Assembly (NCBI GenBank): GCA_009701945.1
Contig: WLJF01000036.1
Span: 1-7,286 of the forward strand
Source: Actinomycetota bacterium
Lineage (GTDB): Bacteria > Actinomycetota > Actinomycetes > Nanopelagicales > Nanopelagicaceae
Direction of reading: 5' to 3'
Length of the DNA stretch: 7,286 bases
Shown: positions 1-6,265 of the stretch, piece after piece
How the letters are laid out: each line of letters begins with the position of its first letter
Position numbering within the stretch: the first letter of the stretch is position 1
The notes under the pieces: generated by a model
Told to the model about the DNA's origin: nothing
Databases searched by the model: none
Seen by the model: only the letters and a program-made list of their open reading frames with translations
Program-made: the position numbers and the translations under genes

Positions 1-298
1 CAGAGCAGAAGAGCCAACGCTGTCAGCCCTCTCTCGCACCTTCTCTGATGTTCAATTCATCGGAATCCTTACACGCGATAACCCTGTTAATGCTGAGGCT
101 TTCACGCGAAAGCGCGGAACTCCATACCCAACACTGATAGATGACTCAATCCTGATTGGGTTTAGTAAATCTCTTCCTGCAAATGCAATCCCCACAACGG
201 TGATTATTGATCGCAATGGCAAAGTTGCCTCACGAGTTTCGGGAGTGGTCACAGTTGCATCTCTTACTTCGCTCATTGAAGAGGTGAGTGCAGAATGA
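1..298 (+). CDS. TlpA/ResA-like thiol-disulfide oxidoreductase, 3' part only
   Basis: This is the C-terminal 98 residues of a protein whose start lies before the window; the open frame runs from base 2 to the TGA at 296-298. It reads like the second half of a TlpA/ResA-type extracytoplasmic thioredoxin: a beta strand with FIGILTRDN, a helix with AFTRKRGTPYP, then a cis-proline-type segment NAIPTTVIIDRNGKV and a final helix. The redox CxxC would be upstream and is not visible, so activity cannot be judged. In this family the protein reduces apocytochrome c cysteines before haem attachment, taking electrons from CcdA. The next gene is ccdA, which overlaps it by 4 bases (ATGA), supporting that role and translational coupling. 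The exact subfamily (ResA, CcsX or general TlpA) cannot be fixed from this fragment. Confidence 0.85.
   Translation, partial: RAEEPTLSALSRTFSDVQFIGILTRDNPVNAEAFTRKRGTPYPTLIDDSILIGFSKSLPANAIPTTVIIDRNGKVASRVSGVVTVASLTSLIEEVSAE
281..286 (+). promoter_or_regulatory. Ribosome binding site of ccdA
   Basis: GAGGTG lies inside the end of the thioredoxin gene, 8 bases before the ATG at 295. It is a good match to the anti-Shine-Dalgarno sequence and supports ATG 295 as the ccdA start despite the overlap. Confidence 0.7.
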
Positions 299-1020
299 GT
301 GACTTTGTTGTCAACCACATCATGGATGGTTTCTTACTCACCGCTTTTCCTATTGCTGTTCTTGCAGGGCTCATCTCCTTTATCTCTCCATGTGTGCTTC
401 CACTTGTGCCCGGCTATCTCTCATTCGCTGCAGGATTTTCAAGCGCAAGAGGAAGAATCTTCTTAGGTTCTATTCTCTTTGTGCTTGGTTTTAGCGCGCT
501 CTTTATCTCCTATGGAGTTCTCTTTGGCGAGCTTGGTGCACGGATTGCCACTAATGAAGAAATCATCACTCGAGTGCTTGGAATTCTCACAATACTTATG
601 GGAGTCATTTTCCTTGGGGCATTTCCTCTCATGCCAACAATCAAGCCAAAGATTGCAACCAATGGTGGACTTATTGGAGCGCCGCTTCTCGGATTTCTAT
701 TCGGAGTTGGATGGACACCATGTATTGGTCCAGCGCTTGCGAGTGTGCAGGCTCTTGCATTTCAAGAATCCAGTGCAGTACGTGGTGCTGTTTTGTCATT
801 CGGTTACTGCATCGGACTCGGTCTTCCCTTTATTGCATCCGGACTCTTTCTGGATAAATCAGAGAAACTACGAAAAGTGCTGGTAAAGAGTGGAGATAAG
901 GTTTCCAAAGTTGGCGGATTACTCCTTATCGTCATCGGTATATTGCAATTGACAGGTCTCTGGACTGATCTCATGATTGAGATGCGCTCTCTTATTACAG
1001 ACTTTGCACCGGTGATCTAA
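295..1020 (+). CDS. ccdA: CcdA/DsbD-family membrane thiol-electron transporter
   Basis: The 241-residue integral membrane protein carries reducing equivalents from cytoplasmic thioredoxin across the membrane to the outer-face thioredoxin of cytochrome c maturation. It has about six hydrophobic segments (roughly 15-37, 55-77, 91-113, 127-150, 162-185, 203-225). The two family cysteines are both present: Cys33 in FISPCVLPLVPGY in the first segment and Cys143 in GVGWTPCIGPAL in the fourth. A third cysteine, Cys172, lies in the fifth segment. Length is normal for CcdA. The ATG overlaps the upstream stop by 4 bases and has a good ribosome binding site. The stop TAA at 1018-1020 shares its last A with the resB start. 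The context with resB and ccsB makes cytochrome c maturation, rather than general periplasmic thiol reduction, the likely job. Confidence 0.95.
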   Translation: MSDFVVNHIMDGFLLTAFPIAVLAGLISFISPCVLPLVPGYLSFAAGFSSARGRIFLGSILFVLGFSALFISYGVLFGELGARIATNEEIITRVLGILTILMGVIFLGAFPLMPTIKPKIATNGGLIGAPLLGFLFGVGWTPCIGPALASVQALAFQESSAVRGAVLSFGYCIGLGLPFIASGLFLDKSEKLRKVLVKSGDKVSKVGGLLLIVIGILQLTGLWTDLMIEMRSLITDFAPVI

Positions 1021-2486
1021 TGAGTAAAGAGATAGAAGTTCCAGAGTTAGGTTTCTTTGCCCTCATTCGTTATGCATGGCGCCAGCTCACAAGTATGCGT
1101 ACTGCACTCATCTTGCTGATGCTCATGGGTATTGCAGCAATACCAGGCTCGCTCATTCCACAGCGGATTACCAATCAGATAGCAGTCCGTGATTTGTTTT
1201 CTACAAATCCAGATTTAGCGAAATGGTATGACCGCTTCTCACTCTTTGATGTTTATGGATCCCCGTGGTTTAGCGCGATCTATATCTTGCTCTTTATCTC
1301 TCTCATCGGTTGTGTTCTGCCACGCAGCGTTGAGCACTACAAGGCTATGCGAGCACAACCCCCAATCACCCCAAAGAATTTATCAAGACTTGAACATCAT
1401 CATGAGTTTGCTGGTGATGCTCAATCTATGGAGCGGGCATCAGTTTGGTTTAAGAAGAATAGATTTAGAGTGCGCAAAGAAGGAAATTCAATCTCTGCTG
1501 AAAAAGGATTCTTAAGAGAGACTGGAAATCTTCTCTTTCATCTCTCACTTATTCTCATCTTGGTCGGAGTAAGTTTTGGTTCTCTCCTTGGAATGCGCGG
1601 TGAAGCAATTGTCAGCGTGGGAGAGCGCTTTGTTAACGTAGCAACTTCCTACGACTCACTCTCATTTGGAAAGCTGACCGGTGAAAAGTCACTGCCCACA
1701 TTTGAGATCAAGCTAGATAAATTTGTAGGTCAATACGATCCTGTGACAAATGCTCCGAAGGATTACACAGCATGGGTAACCATTAAAGAAAATGGGAGCA
1801 CCTATAAGAAGGTGATAAAGGTCAACAAACCTCTCACCTTTGGCGATACTCGTGTGTACTTGCAAGCAAATGGATATAGCCCAGTAGTAACAGTGAGAGA
1901 TTCACAAGGAAATGTTGCTTTGCAAGGGCCTATTCCATTCTTGCCGCAGGATGGGAATTTGCGCTCCATAGGATCAATCAAAGTTCCCGATGCGGAACCA
2001 CAAATTGGATTTGTCTCATCATTTGTTCCAACAAATGCTCGCACAACTGACCAAGGCGCAGTTTCAATCTTTCCTGAACTCTTAGATCCAAAACTCCTAT
2101 TTTCAATCTGGAAAGGAGATTTGGGTCTTGATTCAGGTATTCCTCAATCTGTATACAGAATTGATACGAGTAAGTTAGAGAAAGTCGGATTGGGTTCTGT
2201 TAAACCTGGTGAAACCTTTACCTATCCTGAGGGCTCCATCACACTCGAGACTGTAGTTCCGTGGATCAACCTTCAGATCGTCAAAGATCCCGGAAAGAGT
2301 TATGCGCTTATCGGCGGTATTCTTGCTGTACTTGGTCTACTTTCTTCACTCTACGGACGTCGTCGTCGAATCTGGGTTCGCATTACATCTGGCGGAGTTG
2401 AAGTGGCAGGACTTGCTAAGAACAGTGCACCGGGACTTGATGTTGAGATAGAGAATTTTGTAAACGCTATTAGGGGAGAGAAGTAA
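1020..2486 (+). CDS. resB: ResB/Ccs1-family cytochrome c biogenesis protein
   Basis: This 488-residue protein is the ResB (Ccs1) half of the System II haem-delivery and cytochrome c ligation complex. Three transmembrane segments lie in the first 190 residues (about 28-46, 83-100 and 171-187). A large extracytoplasmic domain follows (about 190-425), then a last membrane segment (428-445) ending in RRRR at 447-450, which places the C-terminus in the cytoplasm. His174 in the third segment (LLFHLSLI) is the conserved family histidine and a candidate haem ligand within the membrane; that assignment is by family analogy. The extracytoplasmic domain contains the family-like stretch KPLTFGDTRVYLQANGYSP. 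The start ATG at 1020 is coupled to ccdA through a TAATG junction, with GGTGAT at 1011-1016 as a modest ribosome binding site. The partner gene ccsB follows directly. Confidence 0.95.
   Translation: MSKEIEVPELGFFALIRYAWRQLTSMRTALILLMLMGIAAIPGSLIPQRITNQIAVRDLFSTNPDLAKWYDRFSLFDVYGSPWFSAIYILLFISLIGCVLPRSVEHYKAMRAQPPITPKNLSRLEHHHEFAGDAQSMERASVWFKKNRFRVRKEGNSISAEKGFLRETGNLLFHLSLILILVGVSFGSLLGMRGEAIVSVGERFVNVATSYDSLSFGKLTGEKSLPTFEIKLDKFVGQYDPVTNAPKDYTAWVTIKENGSTYKKVIKVNKPLTFGDTRVYLQANGYSPVVTVRDSQGNVALQGPIPFLPQDGNLRSIGSIKVPDAEPQIGFVSSFVPTNARTTDQGAVSIFPELLDPKLLFSIWKGDLGLDSGIPQSVYRIDTSKLEKVGLGSVKPGETFTYPEGSITLETVVPWINLQIVKDPGKSYALIGGILAVLGLLSSLYGRRRRIWVRITSGGVEVAGLAKNSAPGLDVEIENFVNAIRGEK
2473..2478 (+). 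promoter_or_regulatory. Ribosome binding site of ccsB
   Basis: GGGGAG lies in the last codons of resB, 7 bases before the ATG at 2486. It supports that start, which overlaps the resB stop in a TAATG junction. Confidence 0.65.
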
Positions 2487-3400
2487 TGTTGACGACGTGG
2501 GCCTATATCTCAAATTACTTTGTTTATTCCGCAATGGCTGTCTTCACTATCTCTTTTATTGCGCACGCATTCGAAACAGCTTTTGCTGTGCGAGCACCTG
2601 AGGCTGCAGATTCAACTGAAGGGAACCTTCTTCTTAAGACTTTGGATTACAAGCGAACTGAGAAGTCAGCACGTATTGCAACTGCCATGATGATTCTTGG
2701 CTTCATTCTTCTTCTTGCGGGCATAGTTGCACGCGGAATTTCAAATGGACATGTCCCATGGGGAAATATGTATGAGTTCTCCATTACAGGAGCTTTAGCA
2801 TTTACTGGCGCCTATCTTGCAGCACTTCGCAAATATGATCTGCGCTGGCTTGGTCTCTTTGTCTCTGTCTCTGTTCTCTTAACTCTTGGTACAGCAATCA
2901 CTCTGCTCTATCGCAATAGCGCACCACTTGTTCCTGCGCTGAAATCAACATGGTTGGTGATTCACGTGTTGGCTGCGATTATTTCTGGAGGTGTATTCCT
3001 CCTTGCCAACGTTGTTGCTGGCGCTTATCTCTATCTCGATCGTCTCGAATCACGTGGTCCACGCCCTGGTTGGTTACAGCGAGTCCCATCTCTTGAAGTC
3101 CTTGATCAACTTTCTTATCGCCTCGTTGCATTTGTATTTCCACTCTGGACCTTTGCAGTGATTGCAGGAGCAATCTGGGCCGAGAGTGCATGGGGGCGTT
3201 ACTGGGGTTGGGATCCAAAAGAGACGTGGGCATTTATTACATGGGTTGCTTATGCGGCATATCTGCATGCTCGTGTGACAGTGGGTTGGCGCGGTCGTCG
3301 TGCTGCATGGTTATGTATATTCGCAGGTTCAACATTCTTATTTAACTATGTCTATGTCAATGTGTGGGGAACCGGCAAACATACTTACTCTGGTTTGTAA
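2486..3400 (+). CDS. ccsB: CcsB/CcsA (ResC)-family haem handling protein for cytochrome c ligation
   Basis: The 304-residue protein has about eight membrane segments. It is the haem-presenting subunit of System II, which with ResB brings haem to the outer face and attaches it to CXXCH apocytochromes. The haem-binding WWD signature is intact: W240, G241, W242, D243, P244, K245, E246 and W248. An upstream family motif, WGNMYEF, lies at 92-98. Three histidines are spaced as in characterised CcsBA fusions: His160 (first external haem ligand), His261 (membrane histidine) and His299 (second external ligand, in the C-terminal GTGKHTYSGL). The roles are assigned by family analogy; the residues are seen directly. 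Naming varies: this subunit is called ccsA, ccsB or resC in different bacteria. The gene overlaps resB by one base and is followed 14 bases later by a PQ-loop gene. Confidence 0.95.
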   Translation: MLTTWAYISNYFVYSAMAVFTISFIAHAFETAFAVRAPEAADSTEGNLLLKTLDYKRTEKSARIATAMMILGFILLLAGIVARGISNGHVPWGNMYEFSITGALAFTGAYLAALRKYDLRWLGLFVSVSVLLTLGTAITLLYRNSAPLVPALKSTWLVIHVLAAIISGGVFLLANVVAGAYLYLDRLESRGPRPGWLQRVPSLEVLDQLSYRLVAFVFPLWTFAVIAGAIWAESAWGRYWGWDPKETWAFITWVAYAAYLHARVTVGWRGRRAAWLCIFAGSTFLFNYVYVNVWGTGKHTYSGL

Positions 3401-3414
3401 GAGATTTTAACTCG

Positions 3415-4008
3415 ATGATTTCTGCAGAAGTTGTGGGCTTTATAGCAGGAGGCCTTGGAATTTTCTTCGGAGTTCCGCAAGCTTTACGTGTCAGAAGATT
3501 GGGCCATGGCCGTGGGGTGAGTTTAGTTTCCTGGACTCTGCAATTCGGTGTTGCAATCTCTTGGGCAACATATGGACTTGATGCAAAATCACCATCTGTG
3601 CTGCTGACAAATCTCGGTGCTGCAGTAGTAAATGCAAGTGTCATCCTGACAATCCTAAAAAATAATGTGAAGTCGATTTCACTGCTAACAATCTATGCAG
3701 CGACATCGGCCACTTTGATTCTCATTCTGCCGAGTGCAGTCGTCTCAACTTTGTTGATTGCTTTAGTCTTTGCGCAATCACCTCAAGTAGTTAAGTCTTT
3801 TCAAAATATTGCAGCTGGAAAAGACTCTGCAGTATCGATAACCGCGCTGAGCGTGAGCTCCTTCAGCATCTTCCTCTGGTTTATCTATGCTTTTATGGCG
3901 GAGGATTCACTCATCAAGGTGAGTGCATCAGTGGCATTCTCAATCAATGCAGTAATCATCGCCTTAGAAATTATTGGAAAACGTAAGCGAGCTTTAGATA
4001 CTGCGTAA
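3415..4008 (+). CDS. PQ-loop repeat membrane protein (SWEET/cystinosin-like fold), substrate unknown
   Basis: This is a hydrophobic protein of 197 residues with about seven membrane segments. It has two matching repeats. The first has Pro21-Gln22 in GIFFGVPQALRVRR, followed by SLVSWTLQFGVAISWATYGL. The second has Pro123-Gln124 in VFAQSPQVVKSF, followed by a similar SSFSIFLWFIYAF. A duplicated PQ-loop around a linker segment is the plan of SWEET sugar carriers and cystinosin-type transporters, so a small-molecule transporter is likely, but the sequence does not give the substrate. I chose ATG 3415 because it starts just before the first membrane segment; a GTG at 3364 in the same frame would add 17 residues overlapping ccsB. 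The ribosome site is weak (AAGAGA near 3399-3404), and no convincing promoter lies in the 14-base gap, suggesting cotranscription with ccsB. The 3' end overlaps the convergent small gene by 15 bases. Confidence 0.85.
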   Translation: MISAEVVGFIAGGLGIFFGVPQALRVRRLGHGRGVSLVSWTLQFGVAISWATYGLDAKSPSVLLTNLGAAVVNASVILTILKNNVKSISLLTIYAATSATLILILPSAVVSTLLIALVFAQSPQVVKSFQNIAAGKDSAVSITALSVSSFSIFLWFIYAFMAEDSLIKVSASVAFSINAVIIALEIIGKRKRALDTA

Positions 4009-4248
4009 GAAATCTGGATCATCATCCGGAGGAAGAATGCGCTTCTTGCCCGGCTTAGGACCCTTAGGGCCACGATTGCGACCTATAAAGAGATAAACGA
4101 TTCCGCCGAGCGGCTGCAAGAAGAGAATTGCCAATAGCCAGCCCCACTTCGGAATCTTCTTAATCTGTGAGTCATCGCGCATTGCACAGTCGATAAATGT
4201 GAAGAGAGTAAGTGCCAAAGGCAAGAGAATGAGCAGTGCGCGAAGCAT
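3994..4248 (-). CDS. Small membrane protein with PLDc_N-like domain, function unknown
   Basis: This 84-residue protein has two membrane segments (about 4-22 and 36-54) joined by a short charged loop (RDDSQIKKIPK). The pattern IDC near the end of the first helix, then PKWGW, QPLGGIVYLFIGR, matches the PLDc_N family, a small two-helix module first seen at the N-terminus of phospholipase D-like cardiolipin synthases. Here it stands alone, with no catalytic HKD domain, so no enzyme activity should be assumed. The C-terminal tail is basic (RGPKGPKPGKKR), then acidic (PPDDDPDFL), and probably cytoplasmic. The start ATG lacks a well-spaced ribosome site but has a -10-like TAGAAT 6 bases upstream, suggesting a leaderless message. 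It lies 40 bases beyond the menA stop on the same strand, so read-through from menE-menA is also possible. Confidence 0.8.
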   Translation of the reverse strand: MLRALLILLPLALTLFTFIDCAMRDDSQIKKIPKWGWLLAILFLQPLGGIVYLFIGRNRGPKGPKPGKKRILPPDDDPDFLRSI

Positions 4249-4254
4249 GGGGAG

Positions 4255-4260
4255 ATTCTA
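4255..4260 (-). promoter_or_regulatory. Probable -10 box for a leaderless transcript of the small PLDc_N-like gene
   Basis: On the minus strand TAGAAT (one mismatch from TATAAT) ends 6 bases before the ATG at 4248, placing the transcription start at or next to the start codon. Leaderless genes with a TANNNT box at this distance are common in Actinobacteria. No good -35 box is visible. An AAAGGA at 4267-4262 is 13 bases from the ATG, too far to serve well as a ribosome site. Confidence 0.5.
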
Positions 4261-4288
4261 ATCCTTTGTATCTAACTCTGCTTACTCG

Positions 4289-5158
4289 TTAAAACGAGAG
4301 CGCGAGAGCGAAGGTGAGCCCGAAGTGAAGCTGTAACTGGCCTGTTCGTCCGAGTAATGGAATGAGATCGGCGCCTTTTGCACCGGCAAGTACTTCGCGA
4401 GCAATTGCATAGGCGGCAGGTGCTGTAGCCAAAGTTAGAAGTGCTAAAGGATGCCCTGTGAAGACGGGGAAGATATAAGAAGTAATAAGCAGGAGTACAA
4501 AGAATTTTCGTGCCTTTTCATCACCGAGCTTCACAGCAAGTGTCTTCTTACCGACAGCTTCATCACCCGGGATGTCGCGGATGTTATTGATTGCAAGAAG
4601 AGCGCATGACAGGCAACCCAAAGGGATAGATGCTGCAAAGGCAGCGAGTGTTACCTCAAGAGTTTGAACGTAGTAAGTACCCACAGTTGCAACTACTCCA
4701 AAGAATGTAAATACGGAGAGCTCACCAAATCCTCGATAACCGTAGGGAGTGTGACCACCGGTGTAGCCCCATGCAGCAAGAACAGATGCAATACCAATCA
4801 AGATGACCCACCAAGAAGAAAGGGATGCAAGTGCAAGCCCTGCTATACAAGCAAAGAGAAATGAAAGTTGCGCTGCGCGCTTTACAGAATTTGCAGATGC
4901 AAGTCCAGATGCTGTGAGGCGAACAGGTCCAATGCGATCGTCATCTGTGCCACGAATTCCATCGGAGTAATCGTTGGAGTAATTAACGGCAACTTGAAGT
5001 GCCAAGCTCACGCAGAGCGCGAGCAGTGCCTGGAGCGGTTTCCACTCTTTCCCCGCAAGCACCGTTGCAACAATTACGGGAGCAACTGCTGCAGGCAGTG
5101 TGCGAGGGCGAGCACCTTGAATCCAGATATTAATGTGAGGCCTCCATATAGAGCTCAA
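4289..5158 (-). CDS. menA: 1,4-dihydroxy-2-naphthoate polyprenyltransferase
   Basis: This UbiA-superfamily membrane enzyme of 289 residues joins 1,4-dihydroxy-2-naphthoate to a polyprenyl diphosphate, giving demethylmenaquinone. The actinobacterial MenA opening WIQGARPRTLPAAVAPV is at 12-28. The first aspartate motif is Asn62-Asp63-Tyr-Ser-Asp66 with the following IRGTDDDRIGPVRL. The second is Asn191-Asn192-Ile-Arg-Asp195-Ile-Pro-Gly-Asp199, followed by KKTLAVKLG. Both bind the magnesium-diphosphate in this family. About eight to nine hydrophobic segments cover the rest. The frame has no ATG or GTG before the first motif; an in-frame stop lies at 5174-5176, so the start is TTG at 5158-5156, or less likely a rarer codon nearby. 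This start lies inside menE, giving a 29-base overlap. No strong ribosome site is visible, so translation is probably coupled to menE. Confidence 0.95.
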   Translation of the reverse strand: MSSIWRPHINIWIQGARPRTLPAAVAPVIVATVLAGKEWKPLQALLALCVSLALQVAVNYSNDYSDGIRGTDDDRIGPVRLTASGLASANSVKRAAQLSFLFACIAGLALASLSSWWVILIGIASVLAAWGYTGGHTPYGYRGFGELSVFTFFGVVATVGTYYVQTLEVTLAAFAASIPLGCLSCALLAINNIRDIPGDEAVGKKTLAVKLGDEKARKFFVLLLITSYIFPVFTGHPLALLTLATAPAAYAIAREVLAGAKGADLIPLLGRTGQLQLHFGLTFALALSF

Positions 5159-6224
5159 TGAGTTTCTTGCGATCTACTTTACCAATACCAATCAAAGGAA
5201 GCTTCGCAAGATGGAGATATCCCTTAGGTTTACTGAAATCCCCAAAGTGCTCAGATAAGTATTGTGAAATCTCAACATCGCTAATCGATTTTTCTCCGGC
5301 AATAGCAACATGAAGAGATTCTCCCCATTGCTCATCGTTGACCGAGAAAGCAGCGAAGGAGACTTGCGGAAAGTGATCGTGCAGGGAGTTCTCTATGGCG
5401 CTAAGAGAGATGTTTTCCCCGCCTGTGATAATCACATCATCGCTTCTGCCTTCAACGATGAGTTTTCCATTCTCCATACGACCAAAGTCAGATGAAATAA
5501 ACCAACCATCCTTGAACTTCTCATCCCAGAGTTCCTCGGCTCCAAGATAAGTGTGTGCAAGAACAGTTCCTTTAATTGCAATCCGCTTTTCGGAATTTAT
5601 GGAAATTTCCACACCATCGAGTGGGACTCCGTCATAGACGCAACCACCTGTTGTTTCAGTCATTCCATATGTCACAACAATATTGATTCCAGCATTCTTG
5701 GCTTGCAGATGGAGATCTGCTGCAAGTGCTGCTCCACCAACTAAGACAGCCTTTGCATCCTTTAGATGCTTCAGGAGTTGATCATCTCCATTGAGAGCTT
5801 TAAACAATTGCGTAGGCACAATCGCTGTGAAATCTGCACGAGGAAATTCACCTTTATGGCTACGTAGATCAATAGGTTCAGTGCCAAGTTCGATTGCGCG
5901 GATAAGAACGTTAATTCCTGCGATGTGTGAAAGTGGCAAGAGAAGTGACCATGTATTTCCAGGTTGCGCACCGAGTGCTTTATTGGATGCACGCGCTGAA
6001 GAGATAAGCGCAGATGTTGAAAGGCCAACTTCTTTTGGTGCACCAGAACTGCCTGTCGTTGCAATGACCAGACTGTTGGGGCGCGCAACGGCGCTCAGAG
6101 ATGACTGGCCAAATACCAGAGCTGGCCCATCCGAATTCAAGGCTTCGAAGACACGAGCCATCGATTCGCTGGCGGTCCATTCGGGATCGGCTGAGCGAAG
6201 TTCTCGTTGTGCGTTCTGCTCCAT
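5130..6224 (-). CDS. menE: o-Succinylbenzoate-CoA ligase (short actinobacterial form)
   Basis: This is an adenylate-forming (ANL) enzyme that activates o-succinylbenzoate with ATP and CoA, giving the substrate of MenB. The nucleotide loop TTGSSGAPKEV is at 56-66, YGMTETTGG at 186-194, the ribose-binding Asp246 in SSDFGR, the hinge region GRSDDVIITGGEN at 259-271 (hinge Asp262), and the C-terminal catalytic Lys349 in GIGKVDRKKL. All key ANL motifs are therefore present. At 364 residues it is much shorter than the Bacillus type (near 490). The missing part is before the nucleotide loop, where only 55 residues precede it, as is usual for actinobacterial MenE. Location beside menA and menB fixes the substrate better than motifs alone, because ANL enzymes are hard to tell apart. 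The ATG at 6224 lies 9 bases after a -10-like TAGCCT, so the message probably has almost no leader. Confidence 0.93.
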   Translation of the reverse strand: MEQNAQRELRSADPEWTASESMARVFEALNSDGPALVFGQSSLSAVARPNSLVIATTGSSGAPKEVGLSTSALISSARASNKALGAQPGNTWSLLLPLSHIAGINVLIRAIELGTEPIDLRSHKGEFPRADFTAIVPTQLFKALNGDDQLLKHLKDAKAVLVGGAALAADLHLQAKNAGINIVVTYGMTETTGGCVYDGVPLDGVEISINSEKRIAIKGTVLAHTYLGAEELWDEKFKDGWFISSDFGRMENGKLIVEGRSDDVIITGGENISLSAIENSLHDHFPQVSFAAFSVNDEQWGESLHVAIAGEKSISDVEISQYLSEHFGDFSKPKGYLHLAKLPLIGIGKVDRKKLIELYMEASH

Positions 6225-6232
6225 TGCACGCG

Positions 6233-6238
6233 TAGGCT
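6233..6238 (+). promoter_or_regulatory. Probable -10 box of the menB-menC operon
   Basis: TAGGCT on the plus strand lies 27 bases before the menB GTG. Transcription would begin near 6245, giving a leader of about 20 bases that includes the ribosome site at 6257-6261. It overlaps the menE box on the other strand base for base. No clear -35 sequence is seen. Confidence 0.35.
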
Positions 6239-6239
6239 A
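6234..6239 (-). promoter_or_regulatory. Probable -10 box of the menE-menA operon
   Basis: TAGCCT on the minus strand ends 9 bases before the menE ATG, predicting a start of transcription within about 1-4 bases of the start codon. It fits TANNNT and shares the symmetric core TAGGCTA (6233-6239) with the opposite-facing box of menB. A matching -35 box is not apparent. Confidence 0.4.
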
Positions 6240-6256
6240 TCGCTCGTAGACCAGAT

Positions 6257-6261
6257 GGAGG
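6257..6261 (+). promoter_or_regulatory. Ribosome binding site of menB
   Basis: GGAGG lies 4 bases before the GTG at 6266. The spacing is a little short, but the match is strong and decides the GTG start; the ATG at 6255 is out of frame. Confidence 0.65.
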
Positions 6262-6265
6262 AATC

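Noticed and set aside
3364..3414. Upstream GTG start for the PQ-loop gene, adding 17 residues.
   Set aside because: It would overlap ccsB by 37 bases and add a polar stretch before the first membrane segment; ATG 3415 fits the fold better, although it cannot be excluded.
4014..4029. Possible hairpin CTGGAT-CATC-ATCCGG, which on the minus strand is followed by ATTTCTTA, resembling a weak terminator.
   Set aside because: The stem is only six pairs with one wobble, it lies within the coding end of the small membrane gene and encodes its DDDPDF tail, and the T-run is interrupted.
4285..4298. Inverted repeat CTCGT-TAAA-ACGAG at the 3' end of menA.
   Set aside because: Five-pair stem containing the menA stop codon, with no following T-run on either strand; not convincing as a terminator.
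5791..6249. Long open frame of 152 codons on the plus strand opposite menE.
   Set aside because: It lies entirely antisense to a well-supported menE, crosses the menE promoter region and shows no recognisable protein character; a frame shadow.
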